Source: Watersipora subatra
Taxonomy: Eukaryota; Bryozoa; Gymnolaemata; Cheilostomatida; Watersiporidae
Assembly (NCBI RefSeq): GCF_963576615.1
Contig: NC_088711.1
Location: forward strand, 57,144,248-57,208,247
Direction: 5' to 3'
Length of the DNA: 64,000 nt
Of this stretch, positions 47,901 through 57,069 are shown one piece after another (within the stretch, counting starts at the first letter, position 1; every line of letters begins with the position of its first letter). Below the pieces are notes generated by a model, which was not told the DNA's origin, did not search any database, and worked only from the letters and a program-made list of their open reading frames with translations. Position numbers and translations under genes: made by a program.

Positions 47901-50900
47901 ATTAAGGTTATATATAAAAACCATAATAGATTTTCATTTTAATCAAATGCAACATGCTAATTGCAATCAATTTGTTTGCCCAATCATATTTAAGTTTGAG
48001 TAGCATTCACTTCTTACGACCTCGTTGTGGTTGGGTCAAGGTCAACTCTATACTTGATGCTGTGATGAATTTGCATGACAATGTGCTGTGTATATATGTA
48101 CGATGTAATGTGCTGTGTATATATGTACAATGTAATGTGCTGTGTATATATGTACAATGTAATGTGCTGTGTATATATGTACAATGTAATATGCTGTGTA
48201 TTTATGTACAATGTAATATGCTGTGTATATGTACAATGTATATGTACAATGTAATGTGATGTGTATATATGTACAATGTAATGTGCTGTGTATATATGTA
48301 CAATGTAATGTGCTGTTTATATATGTACAATGTAATATGCTGTGTATATATGTACAATGTAATGTGCTGTGTATATATGTATAATGTACTGTGCTGTGTA
48401 TATATATGTACAATGTAATGTGCTGTGTATATATGTACATTCAATATGCTGTGTATATATGTACAATGTAATGTGCTGTTTATATATGTACAATGTAATG
48501 TGCTGTTTATATATGTACAGTGTAATATGCTGTGTATATATGTACATTCAATATGCTGTGTATATATGTACAATGTAATGTGCTGTGTATATATGTACAA
48601 TGTAAGGCAAAAGTTCTTACTGCATTTAGTACTGCGAAATGAGCACTATCAACACTTCTACTGCATACAGCACGGCACACTTTGCAGTAGGCAATACCGC
48701 CACTGCACTAATACTGCTTACTGCACACTAATAAATAGTTGTACTGCATGTATAATGTATACTGTATACTGCGCAGTAGTTAAAGTATGCAACGAAATTA
48801 TACCACATAGTGTATGGCTGTGACATGCACTATGTGGTATAATTGGTATGCTTACTACTGCACTGCTAATGCAACTACATCAGATGGACATTCAGGCAAA
48901 AATTTACTGCAACTGTAATGCATTTTGTATCTAGACATCAGTGAATACATATCAATGTGTAGTTATGATTGTTTTTGTAAGGTCACAACCCTGTTTGCCA
49001 GCTTGCCGATTTTAAAAGATGCTCAAACGCCGCATTGCTTGTTTCTATTTCAATCAGAAGCCTGAGTACAGATTTTGGATCATGTCTTTTTCTCAGTAGG
49101 TTTACTCGCATCTGTCAGACAGTATTGATGTGACCACAGAGAACTAGATTGGACTAATCGAATAAATAATCTTGCTCTAACTTCGTAGTACCCGATGTGA
49201 CGTGCCTACATCTAACTACAGCTTTGTAGAGTTTTTCTACCATAAATAAAATAGTGGAAAACTTTCACTCAGTCCAGAAAGAGTAATCTCTTACCTACAC
49301 AAGGGTTTGAAAGTTAATGAGTTACTGTAAAACCTCTAATTGAATGCCATGGCGCTCTATTTTTCAACCCTTATGTAGTGGCGATCAATGGAGGCGGTCA
49401 ATTAAAGGTTTTACTGTAACTCGAGTCATATGACCTGGAGGCAATTTTTATTTAGTTTTCTCCAAACTAAAAATAACTTATTAATCACATCAGAACTATT
49501 AAGCTGGTAACAACATAATATGTCATTACATCGTATAATTAAAAAAACTAGCGTAATAGTTCTAAACTGTGATTTTGTTTTTATGTTATAAAATGTTGGT
49601 GCAAATGCCAAATTGATGTAAAATAAAGTGAAACATTGAATATCTTACTTACTTTACAGTCCAAGTGCTGCAGCGTTAAACACCCAGTATTTCTTAAATA
49701 CACACGGTGGTTCAATAAGCTTATTATTATTGCATTTGCTGTTCAAACTTGCATTCCTTTATGAGTGCACTCAACTTTCATATATGAAGTACAGTCAATC
49801 TTAGACAGTTGCTTGCCTTAACATATGCGCATATTGAGCCATCATTTGACTGTGCGCCAGAAGTAATTTTTAAAAGATGTCATCAAACTTTCTCCAACCA
49901 TTACAGTTTAATAAACACAAATGAGTTGAGATTAAATGATAAAATTTAGGCAAGTATGACAAGTTAAATTAAGTTAAATAATTAAATCATATATCGTAGA
50001 AGGTAAGCTCATTTAGACACTATAGGTACTGTGTTATTACACCTAATTAAAAAAAATGTCTGACTAAGGAGTCAAATATTGCTGGCAGCTCGCTGTCTGA
50101 CGATACAAGCAAACTTATATCCCTTTTGCAACAGCTAAAACCAGGAATGTCACACTACATGAACTTTTGTTTTTATCAAAGTTTTTTAAATGTTACGAAG
50201 CAGCACACGAAAAACCTCTTATTTTTAGCCACTCAAGAAATATGAAAACAGCCAACTTTATCAATTGCTTGCTATAAATACTGACATGAAGGATTGCAGA
50301 GGCTGCAGTAAGATTGCATGTTCGGTAGCATTTTGAACCGCATGAGGTGTGGACTAAAGGAAACAGATCTAAAATTAGCTCTAACATAAATTAACGAATG
50401 ACAAAGTTATTACCGTGTAAAGTTAGTAAGTCACGTCCTCCATGTTAGCCCGCTTAATGTTGCCATTCTTATCTTGTAATGTCTCTATGCTTGTTGTCTT
50501 GGTCTTCCAGTAGCTCAGTTCAGCCGGTGTGTCTACCCACACAGGATGATGTCATATCAGACCAGACAATCTGCTACATCACTGGATTTGGCTCAATCGT
50601 TGTGAGCCCATCAAATCGTGAGCCATTTTCACCTATGTCTTCCTTTTTACCGTGTGATTAGTATTTGGGATTGCCTCCCCTACTTTAGACTGGTTTGAGC
50701 TATTTATTACAGAATACAGTACAAATAAGCTGATTTTATTGACAGATCACTTGAGTTGCTCAATTTATATATATTATAATAATATAATATATTATTATAA
50801 TATATATTTTTTATATATAAAAAATATATATTATATTTTTTTTATCATGTGATATTTTTTCGTCATGTGGTATCAACAAAAATTCATCTTGAAATTCAAA

Positions 50901-53900
50901 TTTGGCAGTCGTTGTGCTGAAAGCGTCAGAATAACGAAGATGCCGATATGCTATTTGTTAAAACATTTTGAAACAATTTGCTTCCACAACACATGAAAGA
51001 GATACGATGCTCGCTCTCTCTTTCTCACTTCAACGTTGTTTACTATTAGTTATAGTGAAAACGAAACTTGAAACAGATAGATGATAAAATTTTAGCCGAT
51101 AACAAATTTGAAATTTAGTAAAGTACATACGAAAACTAAGCTTCAAATCTGTGTTTAGTAAGCTAAATTCATTTAAGTTAAATTCAAAGTTTATATTATA
51201 CGTCTGTCTCGTAGGTAAGAACTCCCTATGGTATGTACTGCCCAAAGTACATTGTAATGTTATATTTTATTGCAGATCATAACCACAAAATGCACTAAAT
51301 ACACTTAAGTTACCGTAGGTAATTATAGTTACCAAGGTTAACATATTATTTTGTTACTAATTTTTAATATTTACCGTGCGTATATAAGATTTTAACTATT
51401 TTTACCCGGGGGTGTTTGCATCAGATAATTACCATGGGTTTCTATTAATATCCCTCTATACGACATTTTCACCTTATGATACTAACATTGGAACGAGTTA
51501 AAATCGTATAGCAAGGGTACACATGTGTATTAATTAATTAATATTACCTTTTGCGTTTGTTTTGTTTCTTGAAAAAATTTTAAAAGTTAAATTTTGTTAC
51601 CAGTATATCCTAGTTTTTTAATTAGTAATTTTCAAATATACCGCATCAATTTCAAATGTGCCTTTGTTTTGTGCACTCATATTTCCGGTTTCTTTCAAAT
51701 CTGTAAAAGCTAAATGCGTTTCACTTGGACAATTGTACTCTCTGGAGTAGGAATTACATCTACATTCTCTCTTCGTTCAGTCAGACAAAGTATCAGACAA
51801 AAAGCCCGATATCTCATTTTTACATTTGCACCAATATCGAAAGGTACCGGTATCGTCCATCAAAACTTTGAATACAATTGAGTATCTGTTGCAACAGTAA
51901 CCTCTGTTTATACACACAGTTCCATGAGCTGATTGCTTATTTTTTCTCTCAATTTATTTAAACTGCACAAAACACTTTTCTCATGATATGAATTTTAAAA
52001 GTTAGAATGGTAAAAATATTGAATATGTTAAAAAAGATAAATTTTCTGAGCAAAGAGTTTTTTACTACCCGGGCAATGCTCGTTATTCGCCTAGTATAAT
52101 TTAAACAAGGTGGCTGCCCAACTAATTGAACAAATACCCAGAATAGCTAGTTTTAAAGATGAACTTGCACTACCCACACAAAATTTTAGTCGATTTTTTC
52201 AGAATGTATCGGTATTTTTCTATCATTTGCGTTTGTTTTTTATGTTTGAGGTGATCTGACAAGCAGGATGTTTCAAGATTAAAATTGACAAAAGTTGATC
52301 GCTGTTAAAACTCAGCCCAGAAAAAAATACTCGCCGAAATCACATCACTAGTTCATTGGCTGACTGATATTCTCTCGTTATTGGTATAGGCTATTGTGTT
52401 CAAGTTGCAGCGTTATGCGTCTCTATTCTGTTTGGTCTCTTTTTTGAAGTGCAACAAATAGACGGCATTATCGCTTTTGGGCTTAATCTGCTCGTTTAAC
52501 CGCGATCAAGTTTTGTCGATTTTATTCCTGAAACATCCTGGTAGTCAGATCACCTCAAACATCAAAAACAAGCGCAAATTATGGAAAAATACTGATACTT
52601 TCGGATAAAATCTACTAAAGTTCTGTGTAAGTTCATCTCCAATGAACATTATAGAACTATATAGCTTATAGAGCTATATAGCTTATAGAGCTATATAGCT
52701 TCAACAATCTCCCACCTAATATTCGTTCTCTTAGCAGAGAAAGGCATTTTAAACATTATATGTCAAACTATTTATTCAACTTTAATGGCTAATTGTTGCT
52801 TTTTTTTCCTTTTTTTGTTGTTTTTGTTTTACTATTGTTGTATGGCCTAATTTGGAAAAACATTTTTATTTTTGAAATGAAATTATTGCCAACAAAGTAC
52901 TATATATAGAGTTTTGATAATAATTAAACTATTCGTTGATGAGCTGACCACCCTAGTTACCACCCTAGTTACTACCCTAGTTACCACCCTAGTTACCACC
53001 CTAGTTACCACCCTAGTTACCACCCTAGTTACCACCCTAGTTACCAAGATAGTTCAAAATAGAAAAGAACAAGTTAAGAAAGTTGTTCGTAACCAAAAAG
53101 CAGGTAAAATTGAGGAATGTAATGTGTTTTTGTTCTATACCGTTCACATCTCAATTGCTTTAGCATTTCAAAAGGAATGTTGTAGACCCTTTTTAGACAT
53201 TTTAGGCCTTTCTAGTCACCTAGACTCAAAATCATTCGTCCGCATTAATGATTGAATTGATTGCAGCTGTTTATGACAATCTGTTTTGCATCAAAAGTTT
53301 TAATTTGCTTCCGTTCATTAGTTTAAAGCGTGTTTTTTTCTTAACACCTTCCATTCCATGAGGCTGAGCAGCTACTAACTCCAAGGTACTCACTAATTTT
53401 TTCATAAAGCAATCAAAATGATAAGTTTTTTAAAACTTGTAGTTTGAAGGCAGATCGATTGTCACGTCATCGCTGTCGATGTACGACTGAGGATCTCTTC
53501 TTTCTGATCAACTACAATTTTATGTTTAGTTGAGTTCAGTGGGATCCGCTGAAAATTGTTGGCTTGCACGTTATTAGGTCTATCGATATAAGGACAAGGA
53601 AGTAGATGGCATTGCTGAATCATATTGTTTTGATTGACTGGACTTCCTTGTTGTAACGCGACTATAACCACATCTTGTGATAGCAAATCACTCACAAATG
53701 AATAAACACTTTGCTTCTTTATGAGCTGAAAGAGTCAGAAGTTTTGTCACCAGCAGGCAGGAGATTATTATTATGATGGCCGAACCTCTAAAATGTGATT
53801 ATGGTATATTATTAAATTGTGATTATAATATTTGCATATTTTAATTTTTCAGCGGTTTATCCAACTGATCTTCAGGAAGCAAAAACAAAAGTCTGGGAGA

Positions 53901-55896
53901 AAGCCGCTTGCGCCAAGGAATACAAGAAAGCATACGGATTTGATATGCCTGATGAATGGCTATGCGCCGGTTACAGAACTGCTGGTATAGACAGTTGTGG
54001 GGTGAGTTACTAAATCTCTCTTTATCGCTGCTTTACTAACTTGAGATATGTAGGTCTCGCGTGTGCCTACGGTAAATACATCATTGCATCTCTTTTCTGG
54101 GCAAGAAATAGCGTAAATCTGTATTTATAAATCTCAGTGTTTGTCTTTTTCCTTTTTGTTAAACCCTGTGTCCAATTATAGCAATTATAATCTAGCAATG
54201 AAAAATCTGCATGGCACTGGATTTGATCTTGGGTCCCCAGGCGGCAAACTTAACCATTCACCTACATGGAATACAATGGATTTGTTAGGCAAATAGCCAT
54301 TACATTGGTTAAGATACTCACGCTTAAAGCACTTGCTTGGGGTTAATAACTAGCACTGTTAACTGTTAAAGATTGATAAGCTGGCCCAAAGCGGGTATTG
54401 TGTTAGTAAAGATTTTAGTAATGATCTAACTTTCCAGATAAGTTACTCAAATTCATTAGGTAATTATTCTATTAACCATGCAATGCTGGGCAGTTGGCTA
54501 GTTGTTGAATAATTCACAAACTTATTATGACATAATGAGCTTATTGATGTGCTATGAACAAAAAACTAGGCGAGATTTTGTTCTTATGTTGGTTATGCCT
54601 AATTTAGAACTGGTACTATTTCAAGGCTAACCCTAAGCTGTTCTATAGGGAATCACCCAAATGGTTTGCAATGGGCAGACAACCCAACTTGTCCAGGTAA
54701 CGGAAATACCAGCTCAATGTGACTAGTTATACTTCGACCGATTCCCTGGCAGATGTTCGTACAGTTTAATGTTTGTACAACTAAATACAGTAATCCTTGC
54801 TACTTTGCTACTCACCTCTCAGGGTTTTAGTACTTCGCTGCTAGCCAATGTTCATTAAAAACAAAAAACAATAAAAGAAAATTAATTAAATGAATATTAA
54901 AAAAATTGAAACGTATAAATATACTTAGAGAGAATACATTACAAATGTGACTTCCTTCTCACAATGAACCCATTAATCACAAGTACGAATATTCAGGCCA
55001 GATGAAGTCCAAACTATGCCCTTTCTACGCAAAGTGCATTCTCTGGTTTGGAATTCTGGGACTGAAGTTGATATGTAAACTGCAAGTCAACCGAGATAAC
55101 TTCAATTTACTTACTTAAAATATTATTATATATTCTATATAATAATATATAGTATATAATATAATAATAGTATATAACTTATTACTTATATACTTATTTA
55201 CTAATATATGAAATAAATACTATATGTTTAGAAAGCAGTTAGAGTGTTTTGGTGTTAAATTTTGGCTCATACATCGACTTTAAACAATTACTTTCTATTG
55301 CGCGAATTTTCACTTATTGTGAGGAACACCTGTCCTCATTAACAGTGAAAAGTGAGGGATTACTCTATTACTTCTTTGAAACTACATGAAAGTGTACAAC
55401 TGAAATTGTCTGATGAGATGCCCTAAATGCCTCAGAGATAACTAAAGGGTTGCTAGAAAATTGTGGTAGCTTTCATCTCTCAAAATATATATGGATTGCC
55501 AAATGAGTACGTGGAATGCTCATTAAATAGGCTAAAGTTTTGACAGTGAACTGATTGTAAACACAGAGTGCGGTATTAAATTTGTTCTGTACATTTTTCA
55601 TACAAATGATTAATGAGTAATCATGACAAGCCAGTATGCTCCCACCTGCATCTAGCTTCTCTGTAGGATGTGGTCTAAGCATTTTCATCACATCGCTAGA
55701 GCTATATTTTTAGAAATATTATGCTCTTTCTGTTTGATAGGGTGACAGTGGTGGACCACTTGTTTGTCAAATGAATAGACGCTGGGTGCTGCATGGAATT
55801 GTATCCTGGGGAAGCACGTGTAGGCAGGCTATGCCGTCGGCGTATGCGAGAGTCTCCGTGGCTAGTGATTGGATCAGACAGTATACCGATAGCTGA
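35982..55896 (+). CDS. Type II transmembrane serine protease (3 LDLa, SRCR-like, trypsin domain), 12 exons
   Basis: Exons: 35982-36119, 36806-36965, 38171-38302, 40297-40437, 40726-40839, 41884-42004, 43866-44020, 45433-45610, 46632-46808, 50511-50617, 53853-54001, 55741-55896. Phases close to give 575 aa. Layout: cytoplasmic tail 1-60; TM helix about 62-87 ([19 protein letters not shown]); LDLa domains 108-143, 153-190 and 193-228, each with six Cys and an acidic DxSDE-like end; SRCR-like region about 229-320 ending in SAVHLEC; trypsin domain from LVGG (334). The triad is His374 (TAAHC), Asp427 (YDLALLE) and Ser527 (GDSGG). Asp521 in DSC predicts trypsin-like S1 specificity. The layout resembles TMPRSS/enteropeptidase/corin proteins, which cleave extracellular or membrane substrates. 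Oddities: Tyr333 precedes LVGG instead of Arg/Lys, and AMPSAY replaces the usual PGVY, putting Ser at the conserved Gly. The exon 4 acceptor could instead give start 40315; the exon 7 donor GTCTGA is weak. No orthologue name is assigned. Confidence 0.9.
37360..37799. repeat. 20-bp minisatellite with 180-bp higher-order period
   Basis: The unit 'gacagagtgtagtgtagact' is repeated about 22 times with a few variable bases. The order of variants repeats exactly every 180 bp (nine units): 37381-37560 and 37561-37740 appear identical. It lies in protease intron 2. Long frames through it are artefacts. Confidence 0.92.
38820..38910 (+). repeat. Dispersed repeat with 'gcattgcccaggtaataaaa' core
   Basis: It matches 13470-13560 through 'cattgcccaggtaat' and 'ctatttttatttaacata'. 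It is directly followed by the SINE at 38950. Confidence 0.5.
38950..39131 (+). repeat. tRNA-derived SINE
   Basis: The head has an A-box-like 'tgagcctagtggttagctcg' and a B box 'gagttcaaatccagtg', with a cloverleaf-like anticodon stem between. The tail 'gctagatttaaattgctata' followed by 'ccggacacatgaacgacaga' is shared with the inverted copy at 54125-54262 and the fragment at 28268-28345. Mispaired stems argue against a working tRNA. Confidence 0.7.
39150..40165. repeat. Dispersed repeat, copy 1 of a pair
   Basis: It shares extensive sequence with 50845-51515, in the same order: 'cgatatgctgtt', 'agtaagttaaattcaaa', 'ggtaagaactcc', 'cattgtaatgtta', 'gcagatcataaccac' and 'ccctctatacgacattttc'. 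Inverted ACGAT/ATCGT-type words near the two ends suggest a DNA element. No coding capacity was seen. Confidence 0.6.
41230..41700. repeat. Degenerate minisatellite 'gatgcttttcagtctatata' + 'cccttttaaaggg'
   Basis: Twelve or so units of about 33-42 bp fill much of protease intron 5. Unit length varies, unlike the regular arrays elsewhere in the gene. Confidence 0.8.
42787..43083 (+). other. Open segment bracketed by a direct repeat in protease intron 6
   Basis: A 71-codon frame (42816-43031) includes [14 protein letters not shown] and [13 protein letters not shown]. About 38 bp around 'tgttttggatattgaagcct' occurs at each side (42787-42833 and 43045-43085). Composition looks more coding-like than the surrounding intron, but no domain is recognised. 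Alternatives are an unused or terminating alternative exon, or chance. Confidence 0.25.
44215..45240. repeat. 30-bp minisatellite, about 34 units, open on both strands
   Basis: The consensus is 'catggtgttactagaattgt' + 'gtacatgagc'. Because 30 is a multiple of three, frames stay open: [10 protein letters not shown] on plus (44220-45254), and [10 protein letters not shown] or [10 protein letters not shown] on minus. Variant units (tagcattg, gagaattg, cgcatgag) recur about every 270-300 bp. It lies in intron 7, between the SRCR-like exon and the first catalytic exon. The repetitive peptides are not believed to be genes. Confidence 0.95.
45843..45915 (+). repeat. tRNA-Ile(AAT)-derived SINE head, copy 1
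   Basis: This 73-nt segment has an A box 'ttagctcagttggttagaat', an anticodon loop TTAATAA (AAT, Ile) with U33, and a degenerate B box 'gggtttgagcttc'. The acceptor stem pairs at six of seven positions. D, anticodon and T stems have mismatches, so it is a pseudo-tRNA/SINE. The surrounding unit (about 239 bp) is tandemly repeated once. Confidence 0.75.
46082..46154 (+). repeat. tRNA-Ile-derived SINE head, copy 2
   Basis: Same 73-nt length as copy 1, 239 bp downstream. The acceptor stem GGCCGAT/ATTGGTC pairs at all seven positions counting G-U, the A box is 'ttagctcagctggttgg', and the B box is 'gggttcaagctcc'. The anticodon loop CAAATAA has lost U33 and the Ile anticodon, and the D stem is broken. 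Confidence 0.75.
47180..47335 (+). repeat. One-armed fragment of the 'gatagaaaaatactgatac' family
   Basis: It matches the right arms at 5788-6228 and 52175-52645 ('tatcaagatatgtcgattct', 'caaatgatagaaaaatactg'). The left arm is missing. It lies in protease intron 9. Confidence 0.6.
47560..47765. repeat. ACTGCA-rich segment, left of the 27-bp array
   Basis: Words TACTGCA and TGCAGTA occur several times here, and again densely at 48604-48935 on the other side of the 27-bp minisatellite. No gene is recognised in the 74-codon frame across it. Confidence 0.4.
48080..48605. repeat. 27-bp minisatellite 'tgctgtgtatatatgtacaa' + 'tgtaatg'
   Basis: About 19 units with small length changes are present in protease intron 9. 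Overlapping frames on both strands ([11 protein letters not shown] and similar) result from the repeat. Confidence 0.92.
48604..48935. repeat. ACTGC-word cluster with a perfect hairpin
   Basis: ACTGC or its inverse occurs roughly every 20-30 bases ('ttactgcatt', 'ctactgcatac', 'tgcagtagg', 'atactgctta', 'ctactgcactgc' and others). At 48795-48842 ATTATACCACATAGTG pairs perfectly with CACTATGTGGTATAAT across a 15-base loop. This may be a decayed satellite or a clustered binding-site region. Confidence 0.6.
49324..49419. repeat. Compact inverted-repeat element (second copy)
   Basis: It runs from 'actgtaaaacctctaattga' to 'tcaattaaaggttttactgt', a near-perfect inverted pair around a 'tatttttcaaccctta' centre shared with 25751-25846. 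Confidence 0.7.
50845..51515. repeat. Dispersed repeat, copy 2 of the 39150-40165 pair
   Basis: It is colinear with 39150-40165 but shorter. Both copies end with 'ccctctatacgacattttc', a C-rich word and 'ttaaaat.gtat'. The copies have diverged by many substitutions, so the insertions are old. Confidence 0.6.
52175..52645. mobile_element. Inverted-repeat element, 'gatagaaaaatactgatac' family, copy 2
   Basis: Left arm near 52190-52310 and right arm near 52495-52620 are inverted copies of each other. They match 5788-6228 in arms and spacing, including the central 'ctattctgtttggtctcttt' stretch shared with 6024 and 47140. Confidence 0.65.
52655..52700. repeat. Short tandem repeat 'agagctatatagcttat'
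   Basis: About three units of 17-19 bp directly follow the inverted-repeat element. Confidence 0.7.
52945..53050. repeat. 12-bp minisatellite 'accaccctagtt'
   Basis: About eight units encode an LVTT repeat in one frame that continues downstream as [14 protein letters not shown]. It is in protease intron 10. Nothing marks the downstream frame as a real exon. Confidence 0.85.
54125..54262 (-). repeat. tRNA-derived SINE, inverted copy
   Basis: On the minus strand it reads 'ggtgaatggttaagtttgcc' (A box-like), 'gatcaaatccagtgcc' (B box-like), and the same tail as the element at 38950 ('ttgctagattataattgcta'). Confidence 0.65.
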
Positions 55897-57069
55897 CGTT
55901 CTTGTGATATGAAAATTGATGGTGCTATCTGTTCTATAAATATGTATTCGCTTTTCAATCTCATAACTATAATTCCTTTTCCTAACATTCCTTTTTGCTA
56001 AATTTTTACAGTTGCAATTGTTATATATTGTTTTTCATTTTACGATATGAAATATTATAATGATATATGTAAATGAGCTAGCTCTTTTACTTTTGCATTC
56101 ATTAAAAGATTCAAAAATCACATATCAGCTGTTTGTACTATGATCAAGGAACAAATAGGCAAGGCAAGAACTGTGATGTCCTATTTCCTGTCTGTAGACT
56201 GTATGTGGATAACAATAGTAGCCCAGTGAGCTATATAACAAATCGGCTATAGCCCGTTATGACGCAGTGTTTATAAAAATGAATTTCATCCTTGGAAATT
56301 ACCATAATCCTTGTAAACAAGTAGACTTTCCTACTGCGTTTGTGGTGGATTTGTAATAAGTGCAAGACTATGAGCACATCAATTGCGAAGGAGGAAAGAG
56401 TAACCACAAAGGAAGAGTGACAGATGTGCTCCTTTATTCTATTTAAAATCAGTGACAAGAAAATAGCTAAAACATAACACTATGTTACTTAATGGACAAT
56501 CAACTTCCGCCAGATATAAGCCAGATATAAATGGCGCTACTATTGTCCACATGATCTCGCTAAGCATAAAAATAATAATAGCTAACGATTCACAATAAAT
56601 ATTAAATAAAACTGGATACACATTAGATTGAGTGGGCGCATGCGATGCAAGGATCTAATGTAAACAGGATGGGCAACATGCTATGTACAACATGCAAGGC
56701 CTGGCTACCACAGAAATGGCACTCCTTAGCCTGGAAAACTAGTTTGTGCAACCCAAACCACTTGAAACTGCCACTCAGGCACCGAGTTTTTTAGAACTCC
56801 AACAAGGAATCAATGAATAAAATCTTTTTTAAATGTCAACCAGCATCTTAATCTGGAAAAGTTGATCCATGCAGCAGATCAATAGCGATATATCACAGAT
56901 ACTTTTTTTTTAAACATTTTTTTTGGTTAACAGGGTATTTATGGTGCAAAAACCTCTATAGAACATAATCTGGGGAAAGTGCAATAGAATTCTTTTCTTG
57001 TCACAAGAGCATATAAAGAGTTGAATAATGGAGATCCTGTGGTGTGAATCAAATGCATTCACGGTTGCT
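55897..57069. other. Convergent 3' flanks of the protease and Mxd genes
   Basis: ATTAAA at 56101-56106 is a plausible polyadenylation signal for the protease, about 205 bases after its stop. A minus-strand AATAAA at 56433-56438 could end the Mxd transcript. No other gene was recognised between them. Confidence 0.45.

Noticed and set aside
48048-48600. Several 130-codon frames with [11 protein letters not shown]-like repeats
   Set aside because: They are translations of the 27-bp tandem repeat on both strands.
50511-50601. Donor at 50602 (GTT|GTGAGC) for protease exon 10
   Set aside because: It leaves the wrong phase for exon 11; the donor at 50618 restores the frame and gives a normal trypsin loop.
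52945-53050. Telomere-like CCCTAG repeats
   Set aside because: The unit is the 12-mer ACCACCCTAGTT rather than TTAGGG/CCCTAA, with only about eight copies.
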